From: JARRNE01 sp963824085
GTDB lineage: Bacteria > Pseudomonadota > Gammaproteobacteria > Chromatiales > Chromatiaceae
Assembly: GCA_963824085.1 (NCBI GenBank)
Contig: CAWGNT010000009.1
Span: 124,001-188,000, forward strand
Length of the DNA: 64,000 bases
Direction: 5' to 3'
The notes under the pieces are model-generated. The model was not told the origin of the DNA. It did not search any database and worked only from the letters and a program-made list of their open reading frames with translations. Below are positions 30,933 through 40,237 of this stretch, in pieces (within the stretch, counting starts at the first letter, position 1; every line of letters starts with the position of its first letter). A program made the position numbers and the translations under genes.

Positions 30933-32063
30933 TCGCATCAGCTCGATGAAGTGGTCGAAGAGCGGCCCGACGTCATGCGGGCCTGGGCTCGCCTCCGGGT
31001 GTCCCTGAAAGCCGAAGGCCGGCCTCTCCCGGTGTTGCAGTCCCTGCAGGGAGCCGTCGAACAGAGAGCGGTGCGTCGCCTGGATGTTGTCCGGAAGGCT
31101 CTCCTCGTCGACCGCAAAGCCGTGGTTCTGGCTGCTGATCATGACTCGCTCCGTAGCCAGATCGAGTACCGGATGATTTGCCCCATGGTGGCCGAACTTC
31201 ATCTTTAGGGTCCGAGCCCCACAGGCGAGCCCCAGAAGCTGATGCCCCAGACAGATACCGAAGACCGGAATACCCGTCTCCAGAAGCCCTTTGATTGCGC
31301 TTATTGCGTAGTCGCAAGGCTCCGGGTCCCCCGGTCCGTTGGAGAGGAAGATACCCTCCGGACCGAGATTCAGGACCTCGGACGCCGGCGTCTGGGCCGG
31401 TACCACGGTGATGCGGCAGCCGCGCGCCGCGAGCATGCGCAAGATGTTGCGCTTGATTCCATAGTCGTACGCGACGACCCGATGCTGGGGCCGATCCCCG
31501 GCGGGCTGCGGTCCTGTCGGCATGCCGCCCTCCAGGCTCCACAGCCCCTGGGTCCACTCGTAGGGTTGCCCGACCGTGACCACCTTGGCGAGATCCATAC
31601 CCTTTAACCCCGGGAACTCCCTGGCGGCTTCCAGGGCGGTGGCCTCGTCGATCACCTGTCCTGCCTGGATGCAGCCGTTCTGCGCACCCTTCTCACGCAG
31701 GATCCGGGTCAGACGCCGCGTATCGATGCCGGCGATGGCCACCACGCCATGGCGCACCAGATAGTGATCGAGCCCCTCGCGCATGCGCCAATTGCTCGCG
31801 TGAATCGGGAAATCGCGAATGATGAGGCCGGCCGCGTGGACCCGGGGCGCCTCCTCGTCATCCGGATTGACGCCGACGTTGCCGATGTGCGGATAGGTCA
31901 AGGTCACGAGCTGCCGACAGTAGGAGGGGTCCGTGAGGATCTCCTGGTAGCCGGTGATGGCGGTATTGAAGACCACCTCGCCAACGCTCTGGCCTGCCGC
32001 GCCTATAGACTCTCCCCGGAAGACAGATCCGTCCTCCAGGACCAAAATCGCAGGTTCTCTCAA
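30921..32063 (-). CDS. carA: Carbamoyl-phosphate synthase small subunit
   Basis: 380 residues from TTG 32063, chosen because GGGAGA lies just upstream and the product then begins like other CarA proteins (REPAILVLEDGSVF). An ATG at 32117 would add 18 unrelated residues. The C-terminal half is a class I glutamine amidotransferase with nucleophile Cys in FGICLGHQLLGLA and the later His-Pro-Glu (GHPEASPGP). It releases ammonia from glutamine and channels it to CarB. The last four codons lie in the repeat arm of the GxxExxY element. Confidence 0.95.
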   Translation of the reverse strand: MREPAILVLEDGSVFRGESIGAAGQSVGEVVFNTAITGYQEILTDPSYCRQLVTLTYPHIGNVGVNPDDEEAPRVHAAGLIIRDFPIHASNWRMREGLDHYLVRHGVVAIAGIDTRRLTRILREKGAQNGCIQAGQVIDEATALEAAREFPGLKGMDLAKVVTVGQPYEWTQGLWSLEGGMPTGPQPAGDRPQHRVVAYDYGIKRNILRMLAARGCRITVVPAQTPASEVLNLGPEGIFLSNGPGDPEPCDYAISAIKGLLETGIPVFGICLGHQLLGLACGARTLKMKFGHHGANHPVLDLATERVMISSQNHGFAVDEESLPDNIQATHRSLFDGSLQGLQHRERPAFGFQGHPEASPGPHDVGPLFDHFIELMRVRR

Positions 32064-32246
32064 GGATGTCTCCCAGCGGAAAGGTTTCTGTACGGAGGCG
32101 GCGGGACCGTACCGCACCGCGGCAGAAGCATGCGGGGACCGATGTCTGGCGACACTCTAACCCGCCGGAAGTCTAAAGGATGCTTTACCCAGTGTCCACG
32201 TGGGACACTGGGCGCGAGGCCGCGCCTCGGACGCTCCGCATCCGTC

Positions 32247-32681
32247 TCAGAGGTGCTGCTCGACCCACCCGAGGAGCCGGCCCAGATCCATCGCGCCTGC
32301 TGTGCGTGCCACCTCCCTGCCTTGGCGGAAGACAGCGAGGGTCGGTATGCTCCGGATGCCGAACCGCGCTGCTAGCCCCTGGGCCTCTTCCGTGTTGACC
32401 TTGACCAGGCGGGCACGCGGCTCGAGGCGTCGCGCCGCCTCTTCGAAGGCAGGCGCCATCATACGGCAGGGCCCGCACCAGGGTGCCCAAAAGTCGACTA
32501 CGAGCGGCAGATCGCTGCGTTCGCTGTGGCGTACGAAGCGCCGCTCGTCCAGCGGCAGGGGGGCACCCGCGAAGAGCGCCGCGTGACACTTGCCGCACTT
32601 CGCTCCCTGCCCAAGCCGCTCGCTCGGCACCCGATTGACCGCATCGCAATGGGGACAGACAACGTGGACCATGTTCGACAT
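32247..32681 (-). CDS. trxC: Thioredoxin 2
   Basis: 144 residues from ATG 32681. An N-terminal zinc ribbon has Cys9, Cys12, Cys29 and Cys32. The thioredoxin fold follows with active site Trp68-Cys-Gly-Pro-Cys72 and the cis-Pro in SIPTL. The zinc module marks it as TrxC rather than TrxA. It reduces cytoplasmic disulfides, and in E. coli is under OxyR control. It is divergent from a second thioredoxin-domain gene with 122 bases between starts. Confidence 0.94.
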   Translation of the reverse strand: MSNMVHVVCPHCDAVNRVPSERLGQGAKCGKCHAALFAGAPLPLDERRFVRHSERSDLPLVVDFWAPWCGPCRMMAPAFEEAARRLEPRARLVKVNTEEAQGLAARFGIRSIPTLAVFRQGREVARTAGAMDLGRLLGWVEQHL

Positions 32682-32803
32682 CTCGAAACTCTCCTTGGGG
32701 CACGCGCCGAAGCTTACGGCCGCGCCTTCGCTTGATTCGGGCAATTCGCACACTTACTTACGGTCTTTAGAATCGTTTGCAATGATCGGAGCAAAGCAAT
32801 TCC

Positions 32804-33667
32804 ATGGCCGACTCCCCGTATGTCGTTGTCGCTAATGCGGAAAACTTCTATACCCTCGTTCTCGAAGGGTCGCATGAGCGCCCGGTCCTGGTGGACTTCT
32901 GGGCGGACTGGTGCGCCCCTTGCCGGATGCTGATGCCGGTGCTCGCCAAGCTCGCAGACGAATATCACGGCAAGTTCATCGTCGCCAAGGTCAATACGGA
33001 GGAAGAACGCGAGCTTGCCGCAAGCTTCGGCATCCGCAGCCTGCCGACCGTACAGCTTTTCAAGGGCGGTCAGCCGGTGGACCAGTTCATGGGCGCCCTG
33101 CCTGAATCCCAGGTTCGGGAGTTCCTGGAGCGACACCTGCCGCGCGAGTCCGACGATCTGGTTACACAGGCTCAGGGCCTGCTCGAAGCCGGCGACCTGA
33201 AGGGCGCCGAGGCGCGGCTCGAGCGGGCGCGCGCCGAGGATCCGGAAAACCCCCGCATACATCTCGCCGACGTGCGTCTAAAGGCCGCCAGCGGAGACGC
33301 GCGCGGGGCCGAGGAAATGCTGGAGCACCTGCCACTCGAGCTCGTCTCGGACCCCGAAGTTGCTGCACTGAAGGGCCAGCTACGCTTCGCGAACGTCATC
33401 GCGGACGCGCCTCCCGAGCCGCAGCTCACCGCACGTCTGGAGAGCAACCCGAACGACAGCGAGGCAAGGTATCAGCTCGCCGCGCGTCTCGTCGCCCGCG
33501 GTGATAGTGAGGGCGGCCTCAAGCATCTGCTCCAGCTCATGAAGAAGGACCGCAGCTACGGGGACGACGCTGCACGCAAGGGCATGGTGATGGTCTTCGA
33601 CATCCTAGGAGGCACGGGGGACCTGGTCGCTCGCTACCGCAGCCAGATGCTGAACGCGCTTTACTGA
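32804..33667 (+). CDS. cnoX: CnoX/YbbN-type thioredoxin with TPR repeats
   Basis: 287 residues. An N-terminal thioredoxin domain with Trp36-Cys37-Ala-Pro-Cys40 is followed by TPR-like helices from about 115 to the end. This is the CnoX (YbbN) layout: a chaperedoxin that protects and hands oxidised proteins to GroEL or DnaK. E. coli CnoX has lost one active-site Cys, while this protein keeps both and could be redox-active. GGAG lies 11 bases before the ATG. Confidence 0.9.
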   Translation: MADSPYVVVANAENFYTLVLEGSHERPVLVDFWADWCAPCRMLMPVLAKLADEYHGKFIVAKVNTEEERELAASFGIRSLPTVQLFKGGQPVDQFMGALPESQVREFLERHLPRESDDLVTQAQGLLEAGDLKGAEARLERARAEDPENPRIHLADVRLKAASGDARGAEEMLEHLPLELVSDPEVAALKGQLRFANVIADAPPEPQLTARLESNPNDSEARYQLAARLVARGDSEGGLKHLLQLMKKDRSYGDDAARKGMVMVFDILGGTGDLVARYRSQMLNALY

Positions 33668-33824
33668 CGTACAGGGAACTGGATAGATGGTGTCCGCGAG
33701 CGCGGCGCCATCACTTGCCGGACACGTGCAGCTAGTCTCACCACCGTGCTCTGCAGGTAGAACAACAAAGCCACAGTTGCGCCACGAAGAAGAAAGAACC
33801 TGTTCTTGATCAAGGGTCGGAACC

Positions 33825-33892
33825 GTAGGATGCGGTGACGGACGAACCCCATCGATCGCGACAGATCCGGTTCGCCGCGCTCACCACATCCA
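33825..33892 (+). repeat. Palindromic REP-like repeat, copy 1
   Basis: Begins GTAGGATGCGGTGA and ends GCTCACCACATCC, with CATCGATCGCGACAGAT in the middle. This is a partly decayed palindrome. Two shorter copies in the other orientation lie near 42436-42486 and 43540-43590. Confidence 0.65.
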
Positions 33893-33917
33893 ACGCGCTA
33901 TGCGGAAATCGAAGCCA

Positions 33918-34343
33918 TCACCCGGCCGGTGACGCGAACTGTGAAAGGGAGGACGCCCACGAAAGGAGAACGACAACGAACCACGGGCGGACACCGGACG
34001 GCAAGTCGTTCCACTTTGAACTTATTGAGCCTGGCCCCTTTTTTTCACGCAGGTTGTAAACCGGCGCGATATAGTCGACCGCGGGCGGCGGTTCGGAAAG
34101 CGCCTGCATTGCGTTGATCGAACGCGTGAAGATCAAGGCGAACAGACGGGCGTCGGCGAAGTCGGCGAGCAGCGCCGCCACCTGCATCGTCCTCTTGAGG
34201 TCCTCGAGATCGTACGATGCGACTTCGGCGTCGCCGATGCCGGCAAGCTCCTGCAGCAACGCTCCCGCGGCTGCGGCATCTTTGCGCTCGCGCGGCTGAG
34301 CCGCCCCGCTTTCCAATCTGCCCAGCCGATCCTTGCCCGACAT
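33918..34343 (-). CDS. Hypothetical protein with probably replaced C-terminus
   Basis: 141 residues from ATG 34343, with GGGGGG just upstream. Residues 1 to about 98 look protein-like and helical (a Leu/Ala-rich stretch around DLKRTMQVAALLADFADARL). After YIAPVYNL the frame runs into a sequence (34013-34045) with the motif GAGCCTGGCCCC that recurs near 43900 at another remnant. The last about 40 residues are therefore probably not native. I do not recognise the family. Confidence 0.4.
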   Translation of the reverse strand: MSGKDRLGRLESGAAQPRERKDAAAAGALLQELAGIGDAEVASYDLEDLKRTMQVAALLADFADARLFALIFTRSINAMQALSEPPPAVDYIAPVYNLREKKGPGSISSKWNDLPSGVRPWFVVVLLSWASSLSQFASPAG

Positions 34344-34461
34344 GAGCCCCCCGTTCGTCGCAACGGCCGGTTTCAACTATAGGATGCAATGACCAACCCT
34401 TCAACGCACCCCGGCCGGCGGTCGCGGACATCCTGATAGCGGGGTCCGGCATCGTCGCGCA

Positions 34462-35331
34462 TCACGGGGTCTTTCGTTTTCCCTCTCCTCTCACTCGAGT
34501 TGCCGCCTGCACAATCTTACTGACGCGGGAGTAGTGGAGGCCGAAGTAGTCGCCGATAGCGCGCATGGTATAGCCACCGCTGGCGTAGGCCGCGGCGATC
34601 GCATGGTCTCTGTCCCGGTGCTGCCGGGCATAATCGGCCAGCGGCTTGGCGGGTGGCCGGGCCCGTGCCTGCGCCACCTCGCGCAGGTCTCGGTTCGCCG
34701 GCACGGCGCGGCGCATTGCCGCCACGAAGGCGTCCGATCCAAGGAACACTTGCTGCTTGAGCTGCTCCCACGGTGAGGGCTGACTTTTGCCCGCGGCGAC
34801 GAAGCCGATGTAGCGGCCGACCGCGTCGGCTTCTGTCGCGGCAAAGGCGGACAGTATCCAGCGCCTTTCCAGCCACTCCGGAGGGTCGACCTCCCCGGTC
34901 ATTGCCCGGTAGCTGCTCCATGGCCACTCCCCCGGCGTGCGCACCATCCCCGCTCGCACGGGGTTCAGCACCACGTAGCGCGCCAACTCCAGCAGGTGGG
35001 TTTCCTTCTGCACCAGAATGGCTTTGTATCGGCCCTGAAAGACGTGGCCAACGCGGTCGTAAATGCGATTGAAGCGCTGCGTCTAGACCCCGTTGAGCTG
35101 GCGCATGCCCTTGGCGAGACTTGCGTCCGGCGTCTCGACCAGCAGGTGATAGTGGTTGGTCATGAGGCAGTACGCATGCACTGTCCAGCTGCAGCGCTCC
35201 CACACAGCGGCAAGGACATCGAGAAACACCTTCCGGTCGCCGTCACCGCGGTAGATGTCCTCGCACCCGTCACCCCGTGATGTGACGTGGTAGAGCGCAC
35301 CAGCGAATTCCAGACGCAGCGGTCTTGCCAT
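34462..35331 (-). pseudogene. REP-associated tyrosine transposase (RAYT), interrupted by an in-frame TAG
   Basis: One frame of 289 codons. The start MARPLRLEFAGALYHVTSRG and HUH-type motif His60-Tyr-His62 (NHYHLLVE) are typical of the Y1 transposase family. A TAG at 35085-35083 (codon 83) interrupts a block that continues as TQRFNRIYDRVGHVFQGRY and contains the catalytic-tyrosine block ELARYVVLNPVRAG. The usual residue at the stop is Tyr (NGVYTQRFN), so one base change, TAC or TAT to TAG, explains it. The rest of the frame is clean and ends with a helix-turn-helix-like tail. Confidence 0.88.
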
Positions 35332-35402
35332 GCGCCGTAGTTTAGCCTAGGAAAGGCAAACGGAAAGACTGACCCCGCGACCTTCGCGAACCGCCGCCCC
35401 GC

Positions 35403-36596
35403 TCAGAGCCATCCCCCCCGGCGGAAGCGCCACAGCATCAAACCGGTGATCCCGAGGCACACTGTCCAGAAGGCAGCGTAAAAGTAATGCCATTGGTTCT
35501 CCGGGATGTACATATTCATCCCGTAGACCCCGGCGAGGAAGGTGAGGGGGATGAAGATGGTCCCGATCACCGTCAGGACCTTCATGATCTCATTGGTCCG
35601 ATTGGAAATGAGGGAGACGTAGGTCTCCGCTACCGCGGAGGAAATCTCGCGGTAGGTCTCGATCAGATCGATGATCTGGACGCAATGGTCATAGACGTCG
35701 CGGAAGTAGGTTTGGGTGACCTCCGAGAGGCACTCGTGACGCTCGCGCTGGAGCTGGGCGACGAGCTCGCGCATGGGCCAGGCGATGCGGCGGACCATGA
35801 GCAGATCGCGCTTGATGAGGTGGATGGCGTGGAGGCTTTGTACCTGGGGGCGGGTCAGGATATCTTCCTCAGCGCGCTCCAGGTGGGCGGAGAGCTCGTC
35901 GAGGATAGGGAAGAAGCGGTCGACAATGGTGTCCATCAACGCGTATAGCAGGAAGCTGACGTCGTTCTGCCGCAGGCGCGAGCGTGGGCTCTCAATCCGC
36001 CGGCGCACTTCGTCCATTGCTGGGCAACGGGTCTCCTGGAAGCTGAGAAGGGTGTTGCGCCCGAGAAAGAAATTGGTCTGCTCGCCGCGCAACTCGTCCT
36101 CCACCAGCCGGGGTCGGCGGGCGACCACGAAGAGGCGACCCGGAAGGTCGCCAGTGCCCGGGTAGTCCTCCGCCTTCGGACGATGATGACCGTCTAAGGC
36201 GTCCTCGATCGCGAGGGGGTGTAGCTGGTACTTCTCCGCGAGGGCACGGATGGTGCCACAGTCCTGTAGCCCCTCGACATGGATCCAGCGCACGCGTGAC
36301 CAGGTCGGGCGGTGCACCGCGAGGAAGGCAGCAATGTCGGTGACCTCCTCCACGTGTATCTGCTCCGCGCAGTAGTCGGTGCAGACCACACGGGCAGCGG
36401 CCACCCCTGGGGTCTGGATCAGCTCGTGGTACTCGATCCCTGCGGCCGAGCCTGCCGGCGGCGCGTGACTGACCCTGGGGACGGCCGGGGGCGAGACACC
36501 CTCGCGGCGCGGTTGGCGCCGCTTCACCCGCTGACCCTTGGCACGTGGCCCGTGATGGTGGGGTTTGTTGCTCTGGGGGCTGCGGGTATTGCTCAT
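35403..36596 (-). CDS. corA: CorA-type magnesium/cobalt transporter
   Basis: 397 residues. A basic, probably disordered N-terminus of about 50 residues comes before the cytoplasmic alpha/beta domain and long helix. Two C-terminal membrane segments carry the selectivity signature GMN (YGMNMYIPENQW) between them. It forms a pentameric inner-membrane Mg2+ channel. It stands alone next to the RAYT remnant. The proline/basic-rich N-terminal extension is longer than in E. coli CorA. Confidence 0.93.
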   Translation of the reverse strand: MSNTRSPQSNKPHHHGPRAKGQRVKRRQPRREGVSPPAVPRVSHAPPAGSAAGIEYHELIQTPGVAAARVVCTDYCAEQIHVEEVTDIAAFLAVHRPTWSRVRWIHVEGLQDCGTIRALAEKYQLHPLAIEDALDGHHRPKAEDYPGTGDLPGRLFVVARRPRLVEDELRGEQTNFFLGRNTLLSFQETRCPAMDEVRRRIESPRSRLRQNDVSFLLYALMDTIVDRFFPILDELSAHLERAEEDILTRPQVQSLHAIHLIKRDLLMVRRIAWPMRELVAQLQRERHECLSEVTQTYFRDVYDHCVQIIDLIETYREISSAVAETYVSLISNRTNEIMKVLTVIGTIFIPLTFLAGVYGMNMYIPENQWHYFYAAFWTVCLGITGLMLWRFRRGGWL

Positions 36597-36894
36597 GCCG
36601 GGGTTCGCCTAGGATGAACGAGGCACCACTATCCGACCAAGACGAGTGGAGTTCAAGACGCCGTAGAGCGGCCTTGTCCAGGCCCTTGACTCCCCCGAAC
36701 GGACGCAATCGGCCAGTTCCGGGCATCTCGGGCGTCGCCGCATGAGGCAGGAGTGACTCAGATAGAAGACACTCAGGCTGCCATTCAAGATGTGCGTCCT
36801 GGGGGCGGGTTAGGTGAATTCCTGCCTCCGTGTAGTGCTGCTCTAACCGCTCGGATGCTTGACGCTGACCCGCAGCTGCCGTGGTGGGACGAGG
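36597..36894. other. Intergenic stretch
   Basis: About 298 bases upstream of corA and downstream of the adaptor pseudogene. No protein-like frame other than the aberrant tail of the pseudogene. The corA promoter should lie here but is not recognisable. Confidence 0.35.
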
Positions 36895-37524
36895 CGCTAT
36901 AGAGCCGCAGGAGCACCGCGTCCTGCTTGACCTGATCGCCGACGGTCACCTCGACCCCGGCGACCACACCATCGAAGGGGGCGACGACCCGGGAGCGCTC
37001 GAGCGCGAGGGCGATCTCATCGAGCTGGGCGCGGGCGCTCTGCAGACGCGCCTCCAGGGCGATCTCCAGGAGCTCGCGCTCCTGCTCCAGGGAGTTGCGG
37101 TCGTTCTCGAAGCGGATCTTCTCGCTCCCGATCTGCGCCTCCAGGTCGTCGACCTGGGCCGTCGCCCGCTGCAGGCGCGGCAGGAAGTCCCTTTCGTCGA
37201 GCTGCACCACGAGGTCGCCCCTGGACACCCGATCGCCGTCGCGCACCGCGACCCTGGCGACGCGCCCGGGACCCGAGGCGGCGGCCTCGAGGAGATCCGG
37301 CTGATCTCCGCCCGGCCGTGGAGCTCCAAGTGGGGCGCAAGCCTGAGTGGCGCGACCTCCTCCACCTCCACGCGCCAGACGCGCTCGCGGATCTCGGCGA
37401 CGGGGCACTCGGGGCGGGTCGCCTTGAGCGTCTTGAAGGCCGCAAAACCCGCCGTCAGGATGAGCAGCGGAACCAATTGGGCGTGGTGGCGTGTGCGTTC
37501 GTGTTGGTGCAGGACAATGCGCAA
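36895..37524 (-). pseudogene. RND-type periplasmic adaptor (HlyD family), frameshifted and truncated
   Basis: From 37524 the frame gives a membrane anchor (LVPLLILTAGFAAFKTL) and the first beta strands (VWRVEVEEVAPLRLAPHLEL). At about 37300-37312 the reading frame shifts, apparently by a one-base loss, into the lipoyl/hairpin part (GRVARVAVRDGDRVSRGDLV, a coiled hairpin, then VVAPFDGVVAGVEVTVGDQV). It then stops after LLRLYS, where a full adaptor would continue for another 150 residues. No RND pump gene is adjacent. It is non-functional as written. Confidence 0.82.
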
Positions 37525-37560
37525 GGACGCGCAACACTGAGCTCATAGCGGAGTTTGTTA

Positions 37561-38589
37561 ATGAATTTCGTCTGCTACACCGACTGGGATCAACTACCGC
37601 CAAGCGCTGGCGCACTGTTTGAGCAGGCAGAGCGTGGCAGCATCTTTTACGCTCGCCAGTGGTTTGAAAATCTCACCAATGCACTCGATGCCGATCAGCC
37701 TCTGGTGCTCGCCTGCGTGGTGCGCGAGCACCAGGTGTTGGCAATCCTGCCTCTGATGAAGGCTGCAGGGGATATCTGGCACTCACTCAAGCACAGGTAC
37801 ACGACGCACTACAGCTTTCTGCTTGCTGCGGAGGACCAGCCGCGAATCCTCGACTGTTTGGTCCGGGGATTGAATCAGTTGCTGTTGAAGGCATTGCTGT
37901 TGGAGCCGATCGCCGACGATGACAGTAGAATCGTTGCTCTGCAGCGAACCATGGAGCGGGCAGGCTATCACTGCGAACGATTTTTTCGATTTTACAATTG
38001 GATATATCGCCTGCAAGGGCAGTGCTACCAGGACTACATGGCCGCGCAACCTGTCAGGCTGCGGAACACCCTAGCCCGCAAAAAGCGTAAGCTTAAGCGG
38101 GAGCACGGCTACGCGATTCGTCTTTTTAGTGGAGACCAACTGCCGCGGGGCATGGTCGACTACCATGCGGTCTACAACGCTAGCTGGAAGGCGAATGAGC
38201 AATATGCCGGTTTTCTGAATCGCGTGGTGATGGATTTTTCCCGGCCGGGTTGGTCGCGCTTGGCGGTGCTTTATGTCCAGGATAAGCCAATCGCTGCCCA
38301 GCTCTGGTTTGTACTTGGTGGCAAAGCCAGTATATTCAGGCTCTCCTATGACCACGCATGGAGGCATTACTCGCCGGGTTCAATACTGACCAGTTTCCTG
38401 ATGGAATATGTCATCGACACCGACAAAGTGGATGAGATCGATTTTCTCACCGGTAACGAAGCCTACAAGCAGGACTGGATGTCCGATCGTAGAGAACGAT
38501 TCGCGCTCAGTTGCGTGAAACCTGCAACACCCACGGGCCGCTATGCACGGTTTGTCGAATCGCTGCAGCGTCTATCGAACAGACGCTGA
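37561..38589 (+). CDS. GNAT-fold acyltransferase, BioF2/FemAB-like
   Basis: 342 residues from ATG 37561, with GGAG seven bases upstream; the earlier TTG at 37555 overlaps it less well. The C-terminal half has the GNAT pattern of the Acetyltransf_6 group: strand RLAVLYVQDKPIAAQLWFVL, then SYDHAWRHYSPGSILTSFLM and EIDFLTGNEAYKQDW. Relatives transfer acyl or aminoacyl groups in polysaccharide and cell-envelope synthesis. The sequence is AT-richer than the core genes. No polysaccharide gene is nearby, so the substrate is unknown. Confidence 0.78.
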   Translation: MNFVCYTDWDQLPPSAGALFEQAERGSIFYARQWFENLTNALDADQPLVLACVVREHQVLAILPLMKAAGDIWHSLKHRYTTHYSFLLAAEDQPRILDCLVRGLNQLLLKALLLEPIADDDSRIVALQRTMERAGYHCERFFRFYNWIYRLQGQCYQDYMAAQPVRLRNTLARKKRKLKREHGYAIRLFSGDQLPRGMVDYHAVYNASWKANEQYAGFLNRVVMDFSRPGWSRLAVLYVQDKPIAAQLWFVLGGKASIFRLSYDHAWRHYSPGSILTSFLMEYVIDTDKVDEIDFLTGNEAYKQDWMSDRRERFALSCVKPATPTGRYARFVESLQRLSNRR

Positions 38590-38642
38590 CATCGCGTTTT
38601 AACCCGAGACCGATCCGAACGTTATTCAACGAGGTAGCTCGC

Positions 38643-38963
38643 ATGAAACAATTTGTCTTAGTCTATCTGGGCGGCAACCAGCCGAACGACCCGGAGGAAG
38701 CCAGCAATCATTTCGATAAATACATGAGGTGGCTGACATCGCTCGGCGACGCCGTTGTCGTGCCGACAATTCCGTTGAAGGACACCACCACGGTGAGCTC
38801 CGACGGCACCGTGCAAGAAGGCGGCAGCAGCGCTATGTCTGGGTTCTCGATCATCAGAGCAAACTCGATCGAGGAAGCACTCTCCAAGGCACAGGCGTGT
38901 CCCTTTCTGGAAATCGGTGGTTCGCTGGAGGTGTCCGAGTTGATGGAGCTGCCGGTTCAGTAA
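38643..38963 (+). CDS. YCII-related small protein
   Basis: 106 residues. The start MKQFVLVYLGG, central AVVVPTIPLKD and ending SIEEALSKAQACPFLEIGGSL fit the YCII/DGPF fold, a dimeric ferredoxin-like domain. These proteins are often encoded next to ECF sigma factors, but none is seen here. It lies 53 bases after the acyltransferase on the same strand. Confidence 0.72.
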   Translation: MKQFVLVYLGGNQPNDPEEASNHFDKYMRWLTSLGDAVVVPTIPLKDTTTVSSDGTVQEGGSSAMSGFSIIRANSIEEALSKAQACPFLEIGGSLEVSELMELPVQ

Positions 38964-39247
38964 CATTGGCTTCGAACAGCTTCTGGGCAAAGGCGGAGGC
39001 CAGGGCCAGCGGACCGGCTTCATCCTGCATGTCGAGTTGTGCCTTTTCGCTCGCGCTGATCACGACCTTCATGTCTTCAGGGCAAGGGCATCGATTTCGC
39101 GGGCACTGGTGTCCAAACGGGTCATTGCGTCATTCAGCCTCGAAGTTTTTCCAGGGCCGCAGCTCCGCCGGCCTCGCATTCGACGCAACACCGCTATCGT
39201 TGTACGGTTGACACTGATCTGTCAGCGGTTGGTTGAGAGAATTACCG

Positions 39248-40114
39248 ATGGTTCGCTCCTACTCCAAACGCCTACTGTCCCCGTATTCCGGACAGGTGCA
39301 AGTCGTCGAAGCCGGAAGTGTCCGGGCCATGACCATGAATGGCGAGCTTTGGGAGGTGCAGTTGCGGCTCCCTCCAGATGAAGAACAGAAGCGCGAGAGC
39401 AAACCTCAGGGCATACCCTTACGTCACCGCTATATGATCATCGGCACCATTGCCAAGGACGGCAGGCAGCGTTTGGGGCTGCCCCCGGTGGCTAAAACCG
39501 CAGAGATTTATCGGCAGCTTGGAGAGCTGGCGGACTGCCTGGCACGGATCAGCCTGCCGCTGCCGGCCGAGGACCGCTACGAATACTGGCTGCTGGATGA
39601 ACGCGACGAGGCGCCGCTGGCGCTGATTTTCGCTTGCACCCAGGCCGAGCAAATGGCGCTTTACCCGAACAGTCCGGAATGGTCGGCCCTGCCGGCGGCA
39701 CGCATGGCGGTGACCGCCACCGTCGAGGAACAGAAAAACTGCGCGCCACCGGTCAATTACCGGGTGGAACTATTGGTCAACGAGCGCGCCGGCTGGAATC
39801 CACGCGCCTGCTGGTTTCAGCGCAGCCCGAGCGAGACCACCCGGTTTCCGCCGCTGCTGCTGACCGAGGACTGGGACAGTGAGGCCGACCACCGGCTTTG
39901 CCAGCGCTACCTACAGCGCCAGGCACCGCGACTGTTGATGTTGCATGGTCTGGGCCACGATGACCGCCTGCGCATGGAGCGGGCCGCGCGTGACAATGCC
40001 CTGGAGGTTCAGCGCTTCTATCCGGTTTACCCCAAGGTGGCCGACGAGAAGCTGATGACGGCGATTCGCGTCGAAGCCCGCTTACGCAGCACGAAAGATG
40101 ATGCAGTGCCTTGA
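39248..40114 (+). CDS. Hypothetical protein of unknown family
   Basis: 288 residues from ATG 39248, preceded by GAGAGA; the frame is open five codons earlier. No signal peptide or membrane segment. Composition is that of a soluble alpha/beta protein, with a Trp-containing region (YEYWLLDERDEAPLALIFAC) near the middle. I cannot assign a family. It shares strand and style with the next gene, also unknown, and the two may belong together. Confidence 0.65.
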   Translation: MVRSYSKRLLSPYSGQVQVVEAGSVRAMTMNGELWEVQLRLPPDEEQKRESKPQGIPLRHRYMIIGTIAKDGRQRLGLPPVAKTAEIYRQLGELADCLARISLPLPAEDRYEYWLLDERDEAPLALIFACTQAEQMALYPNSPEWSALPAARMAVTATVEEQKNCAPPVNYRVELLVNERAGWNPRACWFQRSPSETTRFPPLLLTEDWDSEADHRLCQRYLQRQAPRLLMLHGLGHDDRLRMERAARDNALEVQRFYPVYPKVADEKLMTAIRVEARLRSTKDDAVP

Positions 40115-40237
40115 TGGATGCGGCTGCGGGGGCCTAGCCGCTTTGTAGTAGCCTGAATCGGCACGGCGATAGGCAGTTCTTGAAACACACCTAACTAGCC
40201 GCAATCTGGAACAAAATATTTGCTCTGATTAAACACT

